A stretch of DNA of 64,000 nucleotides from Agriotes lineatus (Eukaryota; Arthropoda; Insecta; Coleoptera; Elateridae): contig OW679197.1 of the NCBI GenBank assembly GCA_940337035.1, forward strand, positions 34,849,219 through 34,913,218. Direction: 5' to 3'. The notes beneath the pieces are model-generated. The model saw only the letters and a list, made by a program, of their open reading frames with translations, was not told the origin of the DNA and did not search any database. Positions within the stretch are counted from its first letter, which is position 1; each line of letters opens with the position of its first letter. Below are positions 1 through 11,513 of the stretch, one piece after another. The position numbers and the translations under genes are program-made.

Positions 1-1028
1 TACGTAAATTTTCCCATCCTTTTATTACAGTAGCAATATTTCAATGCACCGAATGTTCATTTTTCAAAACAACACTACTTCAAATAAAGATGTGAACAAG
101 TTGCTGAAGTTATTTTAAATGAAAATAGACCTATATTTTTACAGTAAAGAGGGAATTTGTTCGTTCTGTCAGTGATAGTGTAAGTTTTCAACTTGTGAAG
201 TCGCATGTGTGCCGTCAGTATTCAATAATATTTGTTATACGAGCTTGGGAATTGTTTGATCGAGTAATAACTTCAAGCAGTTATAGTTAAGGCAAATAGA
301 GTTACGTGTCAACATTGATTTCTAAGATGTTACGTTATAACAAAACAATGGCGCCACGGGAGTGTTGTTTGTACCAAAATAAAGTTAAATAGTTTAGGCA
401 AAAACAATAATCTTTAAAGTACTAACTTAATAAGGCCAATGGAAAAGAGGTTAAAAACTAGAAATGCCTCCATGCGCCTCCCCCGTGCATGTAGTTTAGT
501 AGCATCCTTAACGCAGACAGGTGGTAATTATAGTTAACACATCTTGCTCATTATAACATCGATTGTTGATAACCACGTAGCGGCACCGCGTAATTATTCT
601 ATATGTACTCAAAGTGTAACATTCTTCGTATATCATTTTAATCAAATACGATATTTGATTTCAAAAAAAGACATGCAGACATGAGATAGTGAAAGCAATT
701 TATCGTAACTAACGGGACACTAGTCATGGAGTGCTTTTGCCATGTCCTTAAGACACATTTAATCTTATTAGTGATGGCGGAAATAAGAAATTTGAAAAGT
801 CTTGTTTTGTTTTGCAACACAGGACAAGATTTTTTAAGTCTTGACTGTTGTATTGGAAAATCACGTCATATTATTTTTTTAAATGTTATTACATACAGCT
901 TGACAGTACTCATAGAAATCACATACGAGCAAATTACAAGTGATATAAATGCTGAACGGAATAAAATATTGAAGTAGTACGAAAAAAACGACTAAAACAT
1001 TGCTGGAGCCTATGATTTGAAACTGACG
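1..1028. other. No gene recognised
   Basis: AT-rich DNA with scattered stops on both strands. The short open frames at 638-1076 overlap each other on opposite strands and show no domain, so I treat them as chance frames. Confidence 0.6.
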
Positions 1029-1195
1029 CAATTCGCTCAAAACACCCCTAACCACACAAATATTTAACACACGCAAATACTTATTTCGACAGCTAAGCTG
1101 TCATATTGCGTAGCCTTGAAGAGAGATTAGCTGACGAAATACGTATTTACCGTTTGTTAAATATTTGTGTGGTTAGGGGTGCTTTTAACGAATTG
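1029..1195. repeat. Fold-back element (MITE-like inverted repeat)
   Basis: The two arms, about 1029-1095 and 1128-1195, are inverted copies of each other. They contain CACCCCTAACCACACAAAT followed by ATTTAACA, and its reverse complement, with only scattered mismatches over about 67 bases around a loop of about 32 bases. Such a structure is typical of a non-autonomous fold-back or MITE insertion. I could not find a clear target-site duplication, so the superfamily is unknown. Confidence 0.7.
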
Positions 1196-4034
1196 GACAA
1201 GAAAACAAACTGGATGTATTATTGCGTTGCACTGATTCGTGACCCTCGACACAAGAAATACGCTTTTAATCTTACCACATAAGACAAAAACTACGGATAT
1301 AAAATTTGAAGAAATTCTAAAAAACCAATATTTTATACGAAATGATATACACTCTTACGATCAACATAACGGAATAGAAACAAGATCATCAGACGAATTT
1401 GGTATTAATTTGGGTCAAATATTTGTTCACAATTAAGACGAGGCTTTGGGTACAGAAGACGCCTGGAGAAATGAATTAGTTGAGTAACGTATGTCACAAA
1501 AGTTTTGAGTCAAATAATACAAACCCATATTTATATCACAAACAAACTCTGATTAAAATTTTCTGAAATGCTTCTGAAGCAATAACTCAGTACTTTGCAT
1601 TTTTATTTTGCCCTCCACTAGGTAGCTTTAATAGGCCAGGTTCGTTTCAAATATCCACTTTAACTGATTTAGAGAAGGCGATTTAACTCAAATAATATTT
1701 ATTAATAACTATGTATAGTTCCGGTTTTATGAATAAAATAAATAAGTATATCCAATGGATAAATGAAATAATTGCATTCAAAGAGCGGCCTGGTACGTTA
1801 GCAACCCACGGCGAATGCATGTTCGCCGTACCCTAACTGTTTGATGGTCTTCGGATTTGGTAGGGTATTTCACAGTCGTTGGCAGCACTGTGACTTAAAA
1901 CTAATTAAATGAGCTGTCAATTACTGGTAAAGTAAACGAAGTTTATTAGAGGTTTGTTTTATTGTAAGAGGAAAAATAATTATCCTCAACCGTTACCACA
2001 TATGCCTCGGGAGTGCAATTGTCGCTGTAAAATGCAGGTGCGGCATAACAGTGACGCAGCTTCGTGCCGAGCTTGAGAATCGTAGGCACGTACCAAGGCC
2101 GGGGGTGGATTCTAGGATGTCCAGGCGAATTATAAATCGATTTCAGGTAGGTATATTTTACTGGGGAAACGCCTGCGTCGTTTAGCCGGAAATTTGCTAG
2201 AAAGTCGCTTGCGTCGACCGACTGCGCTCAGCCCGAGAACTCTCTCCACTCTGCCGGGTGGAAACACTAGACCCCAAAAATAAATTATTATAACGTCAGG
2301 GAATAGTTACGTTGTTAGCAAATGGCGTTGGACAGTAAAATAGCTTCCCGATACGGTGGGTGCTATGAACCAAAAAAAAAATGTAAATGTTCTATTCTGA
2401 TCATAAACAGCGTTAGGTCGTAAATTAGCTCTTTCCGAGTCACAAATGGATACTATTAACCCGGAAAAGAGAGGAATATTGTATTCTGGTTACGATCGGT
2501 TTGTTTTACTTCCGGGGAAATTATTCACGAGATAAATAATTTCTACAGGGCGACCTAGAATGGTCTTCGAAGATTTCCAGAGAGATTGCTGTCGGAAATG
2601 ATTGTCGAAGTTGTCGAAGAAGAAATTCTAATCATCCTCTTCGGACGTCGACTTCGCTCTCTGGTAGAATTTGGAATAGAAGTGCGCCATGGACATGCTG
2701 TCTTTGCGGCCGCGCATAGCGGTAGATTTACAGCCTCGGGCTAGCGACCGTTTGTAATATAGAAAATGCGAAGTTTAAACGCTCTTCATGTTGCATTATG
2801 ATTAATTAGGGTTGAAACGGAAGCGAAACGTTACATTTCTATACATATAATCACAATATAGCATATGTTACTGACAAAAATACAAAATTAAATCGAAGCT
2901 AGGGCCCCCTTATCTTCAATTTGACGTAATTTTCCCCTAACGCTTTCGGGACGAAAAGGCTATTATTCCTTTTTAATAGTCTCGACTTGTTCTGGCATAA
3001 TAACATGATGCGGGATCAGGCCAGAACATGATATCGTCATTATTTTTATGTATATTGCTACACCGTAACAGTTAGGCGGGTTGTGTGTAAAAGCAGGCGG
3101 TTAACCTGAACTTCGCCCAGGATTTTGTTTATTAAAATTGTATGGTTATTATATAAGAAAGAAATAAAAACAATTATTATTGGTATTATTATTGTTATAC
3201 TTCGAAAGGTGTGCGTGCAGAGGTCGTCAGTAACTGCTTCGCCCCTTACACGTCCCACATATGGTTGCGACACAACAACTTAAGAAACTGCGCACCTCAC
3301 CAGAATTTTATCAGAAAATTTTGCTTTTTCCTTATATTTTACATTGTACGGAGCAGTACTAAAATTATCTTTATAAAAGCCGTCTTTACATTTGACCTGT
3401 GTTGGTTGACATATAAGTCGGCAAGGCTTACTATCATGTTAAACCACGAATGGCAATTAGATTAGTCTTTTTCTTCTAGAAATGTGAAGAATAATTTGTC
3501 TAAAAAAGTTTGTGAGATTCGTTATCTTGCTTCGAAACAAAGAAACCTGACATTTATTTTGATGGAACATTCAGAAGATATCTTTTCCAGCTCTATTTAA
3601 AAGTTACTAAACTTTTATACTATCGTGAAAACATCTCTTGCCTCGCCAAATACATTTCCAGGCAAGCTATTATTTTGAGACAGCATAGAAACCGCCTGGA
3701 CGCCACATCTATAAAACGTTTGGCTTGGGTTGGATGAAGATTAAAATTATTTATGATAATATTTTAATTTATACAGTTATCAACAATCAATAAATATTTA
3801 TTTAATATATGATTTTATATTTCTCAAGAAAGGAAACATCTGATATATAACGAGGTACCCAAAAGCATAGTTTTCTGCGGTTGTGAAAATTGACAAATGA
3901 ACAACACACTAAAGTTTTGATTGCTGGCGTTAAAACTCCTGGAGAAGATCTGCTGGTAAATCATGGTTGGAAAGGGCAAGGAGTAACCAAATAAAAGAGA
4001 TGATGAAGGTAGATATGAAGATGGTCGAAGAAAT
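1196..4034. other. Intergenic/intronic, no gene recognised
   Basis: Only short unsupported frames are seen. A perfect hairpin lies at 1808-1829. The stretch 2000-2260 is somewhat richer in G+C but shows no recognisable exon or RNA gene. Confidence 0.55.
1808..1829. other. Perfect 8-bp hairpin
   Basis: ACGGCGAA, loop TGCATG, TTCGCCGT. It is flanked by GTTAG on the left (1798-1802) and CTAAC on the right, which could extend the palindrome. Function unknown. Confidence 0.5.
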
Positions 4035-4458
4035 TAAAAAAAACAGCTGACTGAACTCACATTGGGCGATGTTAGAGCTCGCACGTCTGTGACATGTTCT
4101 AGTAGTACCACTCTATTTGCAATTACGTAATCAATCATAGATTGTTGACCCCTTAAACTTCATCTGTATTTATGCTGTGCTGGAAGTTGGTACTGTTCAT
4201 GCGCAGCTGATTGAGCCCACAAGATTGTTTTAGTGCTGCCCCATTTGGATTAATTTATTTTTCGTTGTAGCTCTGTTGAATTCCGGAAGTTACTTTTGTT
4301 CCAGTCCTTACATTTACATCAACCATTATAAAAAATGTATTGTTACTATGTATTTTATCTAGTTCTTCCTGTAACTTGTTATATAATTCATTACTTTCTT
4401 TTAGCGGTTTGCTAGTATCTGCCATTTTGGTCCAGACTTCCGGTTTGGTAATCATTTT
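4035..4458 (-). pseudogene. LINE endonuclease fragment (degraded)
   Basis: Read on the minus strand, an APE-type endonuclease of a non-LTR retrotransposon can be followed in pieces. The segment 4255-4455 encodes a product with LDKIHSNNTFFIMVDVN, matching the GDxN block of these nucleases with the G changed to V. Downstream, around 4080-4150, STIYDYVIANRVV followed by VRALTSPNVSS corresponds to the 'SIIDYVLAS...DVRV...SDHY' block of the intact LINE at 18.7 kb. Stops and frame changes separate the pieces. The catalytic GDLN and SDH residues are altered, so the copy is dead. No matching 5' or 3' end was located. Confidence 0.6.
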
Positions 4459-5889
4459 CCTGGCTTCGGGTTTTCAATAAAATTATTCGGGTTAACTAAA
4501 GATTCGTACATACATGGATTGCGAAAATTTTATTCCTATGTAAGGGCTCCAAGGCAAATGTCATTGGTAGAAAGTTCCCAAAGAGTCAAAATATATAATT
4601 GTAGAAAATAATATTTAATTTTTTTTAGAAAAATGTAGTTTCGTAATAATTTACGTAACTTCTAAGATGGATTTAAAAAAAATTATTTTATTAAATATAA
4701 AAAGTAGTTTTGTTCTTTAATTCCTGATTTACAACGGCAGATAATTTTGCTATTTGTAACGGGCCAGCTGGAACCCTCACCGCTAATGTTTATTTCCATG
4801 CTTAAATATAGAAGCCAGGTTGTATTTCTTATGTTTGATTATTAGATTTAGTATTGTATAACTTAACCAAATGTTCGCAAAGCCGGTCCTGCACTGGCGT
4901 ATATTGTGAATTTAAGTTTTCGTGATTGCAGCAAGAAACACACGCTCTACACGGGATGCGGGGATTCTCAACTCATGCAAATTTTAAAAAGAAGACACCA
5001 AAGACGGCTGTCGCACGCAGCCTCTTCTGAGCTGCATGGATTGGTTCTGCTTGAAAGTATAATACGCGAATTCGCCCAGGACGATATAAGTTAATTCCAG
5101 GCGGCTTAAGAGAGTCTGGTAGCCAACGTTTACTGCAAACAGTGTTAAAGCGCAGCAAGCCAACGTTTGTAAATTTCTAAAACGCATTTTTCGAGTGTAC
5201 ATTGTGCTATATTTAAAGGCTCATTTAAAACATCCATTTTGAGAGGCGCTACATGAACTGCGTCAGGAGCGGGTAGTGCACGTTCCCTTATATCTACACA
5301 TTTATAATACAGTTAAGATTACCTAATAAGAACGTGATATATTTATTTACACTGGATAATTAAAATACTATTTTCATCTTTAAGAAATATGTTTAACTTA
5401 TTTTGCACAATGCTAAATTTTACTTGTTTATAATTTATTTTAGGAAACTACTTTTAAGAATATGAAAAAATATATTTTTAATAGTAGCACTGTTATTCCG
5501 ATGAGTGGTGTAAACATCACATTCGAGCAATAATAACGTTGACGTAGTGTCGATTTAACACAAAAAATGCTTGCTTGCTCAATACTAAATCTTTCTACCT
5601 CGACGCGCCACGCTATTAAGTTAAGTTTTTTATTTTCTCCTATTCGATAAAATAAAATATCAAGTAAACTAACAAAACTAATTTAATACTCAAACGCATA
5701 CAAGTATAAAATGTTAGAAGCAATCACAGTAACCGCTCACGCTATTGCCGATGAACTGAGGAAGAACCCAAATTTGCAAACCCTTTTATGCGGTGCTGCC
5801 CATTATGTTTAATCGCAATGTGTTAAGCTATTAACTGCTCGGTTTTCCGGACTTTCCAGACAATGAACCATCACGTTAACATTTTTTGA
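4459..5889. other. No gene recognised
   Basis: AT-rich DNA. Frames at 4906-5202 lie on both strands over the same bases and carry no known motif. Confidence 0.5.
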
Positions 5890-7330
5890 GGTATTACGAA
5901 TTCCGTGAGCGGTGGCTCCTGTTTCTGTTTGAGAGTGTCTACGATAATAATTCACTACCTACCGTATTTTTTCCCAAAAAATATTGTTTTGGGAAAATAA
6001 ATATTCCTCAAAATTTCACTGTGCTGTCATTAACTTCTTTACCGAGTCTTCTATTTGCTACAATTGCCGTTCCTAAGTGCCTAAAATTACTCTTCTACCT
6101 TTGACCTTCTAGTGTGCTTTATCCCCTGGTATCTTAAGATCATAGTTTTTGTTCTGTGTACATTTCTCTTCTGATTTATCTCCCCACTTCTTCATTTAAT
6201 ATATTCTGGCTGTGTTGTCGTTTCCTTTCTGATTCTGCTACGAATGCCATACCATCTGCGAATAAGAGTTCTCTTTAGTGTATCCATACTCTCGGTAGTG
6301 TAATTCATTTGTTTGATTTCCTTTCTTCATTATCTACGCCAGTGGAGAACAGTAACACACTGAGTACATTCCTCTGATTCAAACTCCAGTAATTCCTTGT
6401 TATGTGCTTTTACATCTTTGATTGTCCTTTCATGCATTGCTTTCAAGGTCTACGTCCTTTCTTTTGATAGATTTTCTAGGGTTTTCTTCTAATTCTGCCA
6501 AATGTGTTTTCTAGGTCTACAAAACAAGTTCCTATCTATGTACTTCACCGATTGTTGTAATATAAAAATTGAGTCCTTCGTGCTTCTTTCCGTTCTCAAT
6601 CCATATTGTGTTTCTTCAACTGTATTCTCCAGTTTATATTTCCATCTGCATTCCATTATCCCTCCTAATTTTTCGCTGGTTTGCTCATTAACGTAACACC
6701 TCTATAATCTGCGCTCTCCTTTGTTTCTCGTTCTTTTATGTATCGATAAAACAATTTCCATGCTTCATTCTCTTAGAATCCTTATTGGTTTTGAAAATTT
6801 CGTTTAATAAATTTTTTAATGTTTTGCTCCATATACTTTTCATTTTTGATGTATTATCATGAATATCTGGAGCTTTACCTGATTTTATCGGTGTTATACT
6901 TTCCATCTAGTTATTTTTTGTGATTTTGTGAAGGGGTTTTCGTTATAGTCACTAATTCCTTCTTGTATTAGTCTTGTGTTAGCCCTTAAAAACATTGCAG
7001 CCTCTTCCCCAATATTTTGTCCTCATATGTTATTATATTTCCATGTAATTCTTATGTTTTTTCATTCTACGCGCAAAACAATTTTTAGTTGTTCTTTATC
7101 TTCTACCACGTATCGCAGATTTCTTGGCGGCGTTTAATATTTTTTTATTTACCTTCCACGTATGTTTCTTGAAATTGATATCTGTGTATACTGTATTCAG
7201 CCCTTTATTTGCTACTTTATCCCTTCTTCTGTCAGGATTTCTTTCTGCTTTAGTTTTTATTTCCATATTTATTATATAATGACCACTGCCCACTCCTTGG
7301 CACTTTTATATTCTTTACATGCGCATCTCC
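5890..7330 (-). pseudogene. LINE reverse transcriptase remnant (degraded)
   Basis: On the minus strand the order of blocks from 7330 down to 5890 follows an RTE-like LINE. The end of the endonuclease reads GSGHYIINMEIKTKAERN near 7290, where SDHY is expected. Then come ESADYRGVTLMSKPAK (RT finger block; the intact copy reads NNYRGITLLS) near 6700, FILQQ (fingers) near 6570, and a YADD box as LFADGMAFVAESERK near 6255, with the second aspartate changed to glycine. Many stops and frameshifts intervene. The element encoded target-primed reverse transcription machinery and is now inactive. The plus-strand frames in this interval are shadows. Confidence 0.7.
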
Positions 7331-7478
7331 GTTTTTCTTTGTTTACTAAAAATTAAAGGATTATTGATTTATCATTTCTATTGTAATCGACCCTCGCAGA
7401 AAAGTAAAAATTGTCGCTTTAAGTGAAATAATGTACAATATCTGGTGCAAATTGTACACTAAATTATGTTATTAATCG
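7331..7478. other. Short unassigned spacer
   Basis: Nothing recognisable between the LINE remnant and the solo LTR; the last four bases, ATCG (7475-7478), are the LTR target-site duplication. Confidence 0.5.
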
Positions 7479-8027
7479 TGTTGCGACCCGAACCTTACGG
7501 GCACAACGAAATACCGGTGGAGAATCACGCAAATCGTCGCGGTAGTGAATGATTGAACACAACGAATATAATTGTAATAACACTTTATTTACAATATATA
7601 CACCAATGTAACACTAATAACGATAAAAGCGGACTGTATAATTACAAAGTTAAAATTGCCGGTACTGAATATAGAGGAGACGTATCTCTCTCGGTGTCTT
7701 AAACGTGACTCTGGAAGTGTCTGTCTCTTCGAGCCCAAGAAAACTCGGACACTCGTTAAACCACCCCTTTAGGAGTGGGGGGAAGAACATGCTTGACCAT
7801 CGCAAGAGAGAGCTGCATTTCGCCGAAAGCTCTAACAATAGACTAATGACATCCGTCTTAAATTGCAGATGGTATTTACAAATGACATGCAAATCCAAGA
7901 TTAGAACTTTAAGTATGGTAGATTGCGGGAGTTGAGCAAGACTTAAAATAATCTGGCTGCAACTCCTAATGCCACGAACAATTTCTACGATTATTCTAAA
8001 GTAAATATTAAATATGATGCTTCAACA
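7479..8027 (-). mobile_element. Solo LTR, probably Ty3/gypsy type
   Basis: A 549-bp block begins TGTTG and ends CAACA (the canonical TG...CA with short inverted ends) and is flanked on both sides by the 4-bp direct repeat ATCG (7475-7478 and 8028-8031). A polyadenylation signal on the minus strand (TTTATT at 7584-7589) and the minus-strand terminus CGGGTCGCAACA fix the orientation as minus. No internal gag-pol sequence follows on either side, so this is a solo LTR left by LTR-LTR recombination. A 4-bp duplication fits Ty3/gypsy better than copia or BEL, but the superfamily is inferred. Open frames on both strands inside it are not coding. Confidence 0.75.
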
Positions 8028-8031
8028 ATCG

Positions 8032-10724
8032 ATTCCAAGTGTAGTGATTAATACATTTGTGGTAATTTTACACTAAGTAAACCAATTGACAAGTAAAGAA
8101 TCTGATAAACCCGGTCTAACTTGACATTCAATACTGTAAGTGAACAATTCTAATGGACTACTTTGTCAAATAATTCTGCAAGTTTGGTAATTGGCCTTGT
8201 ACATGTAGTTTATTGGGAGTTGTTTAGAGTTAACGATTTAGTGCAGGGAGCACCCTGGCAATGGTTCCATAAAATAGCCAGATCGGGCGACGTCGTTAAT
8301 TTGGAATCGCGCGATAAATAAATAATTCATGTATTCTTAATTAGTGATTAATCGCGGGCAAAAAATCGGTCTCCGGGCGTAAACTAAAAATATCCCAAAA
8401 TTAAAATTCGGCGGCTTAAAATTCCGGCTAAGCGCCCGCCGGGAACTAGTTCTTCGCTCCAAGTAATCTAGATATAGCTAAGTAACATTTATATTAAAGT
8501 CTGACACGAAATTCGCATTACTATCACAATACCAAAAGTAAAACTGTCCGTTCTTTATTGCGCTGCATTCATCACCGCGCTGGTAGCTGCTGGTGGAGCT
8601 GGTAGCTAAAGTTCGTGTCCACTTTGCATTCGTGATAAGATAGCGCTCGTAAAAACGAGGACCATTCGAAACTACAGATACTGGACAACCAAGATTGTGC
8701 TATAAATTTCGAAAGCATTAACTTACTCACTTGGCCCGTCGAATTTTCACTTATGTAGGTTTGTAATTAACAAAACGGAAACGGCGCTAACGACCCAAGA
8801 AAACGAAAATGACGCAGTTTAATCTTTTGTGTTTTTATCAACCCTATAAATAGGGCCGAAGCGATTAACTACCGTTTACTACTAAGACAGTTCATTAATA
8901 CCGGTAAATAGGCCTCGCGTTTGGTTATTAGTTTCATATTTGGTAAGAAAATGGGTCACGTGAGCTTCACCATCCTCAATCGTTTATAGCAATATGAGCA
9001 GGCTTAATCCCGAACTGCACCCCAGCAGAAGTTTGAAATTTAAATCCATTAGCCGAATTCTGCCAGGAATAGAGGATTTGGTAACTACATACTACTATTA
9101 TAAACCGATGCCATTATTAGTTCACAAAACTAAAAATAGATATATAAATTGAAGACAAAATATTGTAAATAGAGCATTTTCCTAGAATTGCAATTGCAGT
9201 GATGTAATGTAGTAATAAAGGTATAAAGGATAAAGGATACTTTTCAATATGTACTGGCCTTTCATGTATTCGTTTTAGCTTTTTTGGGATCTATTATAAC
9301 ATATTCGAACATTCGTCGATACCATTTAGGTCTAATACTAAAAACCCTAGCGTACTGTTTTACGATGTTTTCAGAGTTATTTAGAATTAACATTAATTTT
9401 GTACTAAAATGTTAACGCCATCACCGCAGTCATCCTCTTGCTATATTAAGCAGCTGCCATGTAAAAATAACTATTTATGCCAGATACTTTACTCACAAAT
9501 AGTATTTGTCAAATTTCAGTAAAATTAAACTTTTAATGTCAAATATTTTTATTGGAGAAACAATAATATATTTAACACAGTCATATTTATATATTGAAAA
9601 TTGCTTCTTGGTTTGTAGTTTGATGGCTATGTCTTTATGAAGTGGAAAATTTATGAAGCTGTGGCAAATCCAAAAGTTTTATTGTTAACAATGACTATTT
9701 TCGTGTAAAAAATATATGTATTCAGAAAATAGGTTTTTATTTCTCTTCCGATTGCGTGATTTATCAATACTGAGTGTCGAAGTTAACTGTGCTACATTAA
9801 TTATTAACAATACAGTATACAGTGTGTTTCTTCTTGATCACATTAATTGGAATGGGTATGCATATTAATGACGTGCATGGCAACGAGTTTCAAATGTTTG
9901 TACCAAAGTAGACCCCTGGATTTATCAGATAAATAATGCAAAAGACAATATAAAATATCCAACAGCACAGATGAGCAATAACAAGTCCGGAAAGAGCATC
10001 TTTACAGGACGCATAAGCAAATTTCAGGCTCGTAAGTCTACACGTCCTGTAAAGGGAATTTCCGGAAGAGTTACGTACAACATTTTTTAGACATTTTTCT
10101 TCTTAATTTTACCTAAATATTAAAACATCGCAATAACAAACAAGTATTATACCTCTGTAAAAATCTAGAGATATTTGTAGTTCATTACCATAGTTAATAA
10201 ATGTTGCAAACCAATCAACATCCTTAATTTCCGTAGTAGCCATAGTGCACAAATATTGCAAACCAATCCAAATACCAATTTTCCAAAATCATTTCCTAAA
10301 GAAAACATTTACAAAATCGCCCTGTAAAGAAGTACTTTCCAGCCCTAAAAATTGTACAGTATGATTTTCAGGACAGGTACCTAAAAAATAATGCATTTAA
10401 ATGACAACTCTGTCACCATAAAATCAAATAGAGTAACACCTTACTAAAAGCACTACAGTTCTCACACTACTTTTGTAGTTTATCACAGAGGTACCCTTAT
10501 ACTAATTACAACAATTTTTGCATTTTTCAAATTGAATTGTAAATAAAAAATGTATTTGATCAATAAGGTCGCCGCAAAAAAGCAACATTTGCTAGATCGA
10601 ATAACGGTTGATGTGCGTACAAAATAGGTACAAATAAGCTTAAGGTCTCTAATAAGTCTGAAACAGTCAAATTAAACACTTAGTAATGTGAATTACATTG
10701 ATTCGCAAATATAACATATGGCAT
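8032..10724. other. No gene recognised
   Basis: Long AT-rich stretch without a supported frame. It holds an imperfect inverted repeat at 9986-10066 and two copies of GCAAACCAATC about 52 bp apart (about 10207 and 10259). A block at 8230-8650 is richer in CpG and could be unrecognised transposon sequence. Confidence 0.5.
9986..10066. repeat. Imperfect inverted repeat
   Basis: Both arms begin TCCGGAAA at the outside and continue to CTTTACAGGACG, with a different short insert between (AGAGCAT versus TTCC). A further CCTGTAAAG copy lies near 10321. It may be a small palindromic MITE or a structured regulatory site. Confidence 0.45.
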
Positions 10725-10796
10725 TTGGTAAAATTCGAATCTAGGCTCCTAGAAGGAATCAGATTTCTAGTCAGACGCGTTAACCCCGTGGTCAGA
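10725..10796 (-). repeat. tRNA-Ser(AGA)-like pseudogene or SINE head
   Basis: On the minus strand a tRNA-like order is visible: an A-box-like GGGGTTAACGCG, an anticodon arm with loop CTAGAAA (anticodon AGA, as in tRNA-Ser), a long variable region, and a B-box-like GATTCGAATTT. The acceptor ends do not pair and the anticodon stem has mismatches, so this is a decayed tRNA copy or the 5' head of a tRNA-derived SINE rather than a functional gene. Confidence 0.5.
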
Positions 10797-11513
10797 AAAG
10801 ACATAGGCTTATCATTGTATTATAAACGGGAGCGCGACGACATAATGAAGTAGTCCCAATCGTGAACGAGGTAAACCCGATTGGTGCACAAGATACGTTT
10901 TTATGAGGACGTGGTTATAACTCAGTAAATATAACTTTTAAGTTCTATATGAAGTCAAAATTTATATTTGTAGTTCATTATTATTAATGGTACTAATAAA
11001 TCTAACGCCGGGGTTTAAACAGATTTGAGGTGGGATAAAAAATGTTGACAGATAGTAAAGAATGAGTAGTAGAAGAATAAAAACAATATAATAATTGAAA
11101 TGTATATTAATTTAAACATATATTTCCATTAGAGTTAACGTGCTTGTTTAATGCATGCACAGTTTTTATAAGTGTCTATGCTCTGGAGATCAAGAAAATA
11201 AATCCTGCTTGCCCTAAATACGGCACGGCCGAACTTACAAACTCTTTGCAAACAGAACTCTAATACTGCACTTTTGAAGTTTTTTTTAAATTCTTATTTT
11301 ATGCATTATTCAAATTAAATCAATAAATTTTATGTTTCGCCTCCCTCCTATCCACCTTTCTGATTAAAGCATTCACAATAACATTATACGAGCAATAATA
11401 TATCTAATATAATTGTCACGACATAGAATTTGCATTGCTGCAGTAGACAAAAATCTTTTACGACTTACTGCTAGCAGTTGTCTCGGTTATGCCAAAGAAA
11501 ATTCGGCGGAGTG
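10797..11513. other. No gene recognised
   Basis: AT-rich sequence with no supported frame up to the first MULE terminal repeat. Confidence 0.5.

Noticed and set aside
5886..7356. Plus-strand frames of 64-72 codons
   Set aside because: Same reason: antisense to LINE RT remnants.
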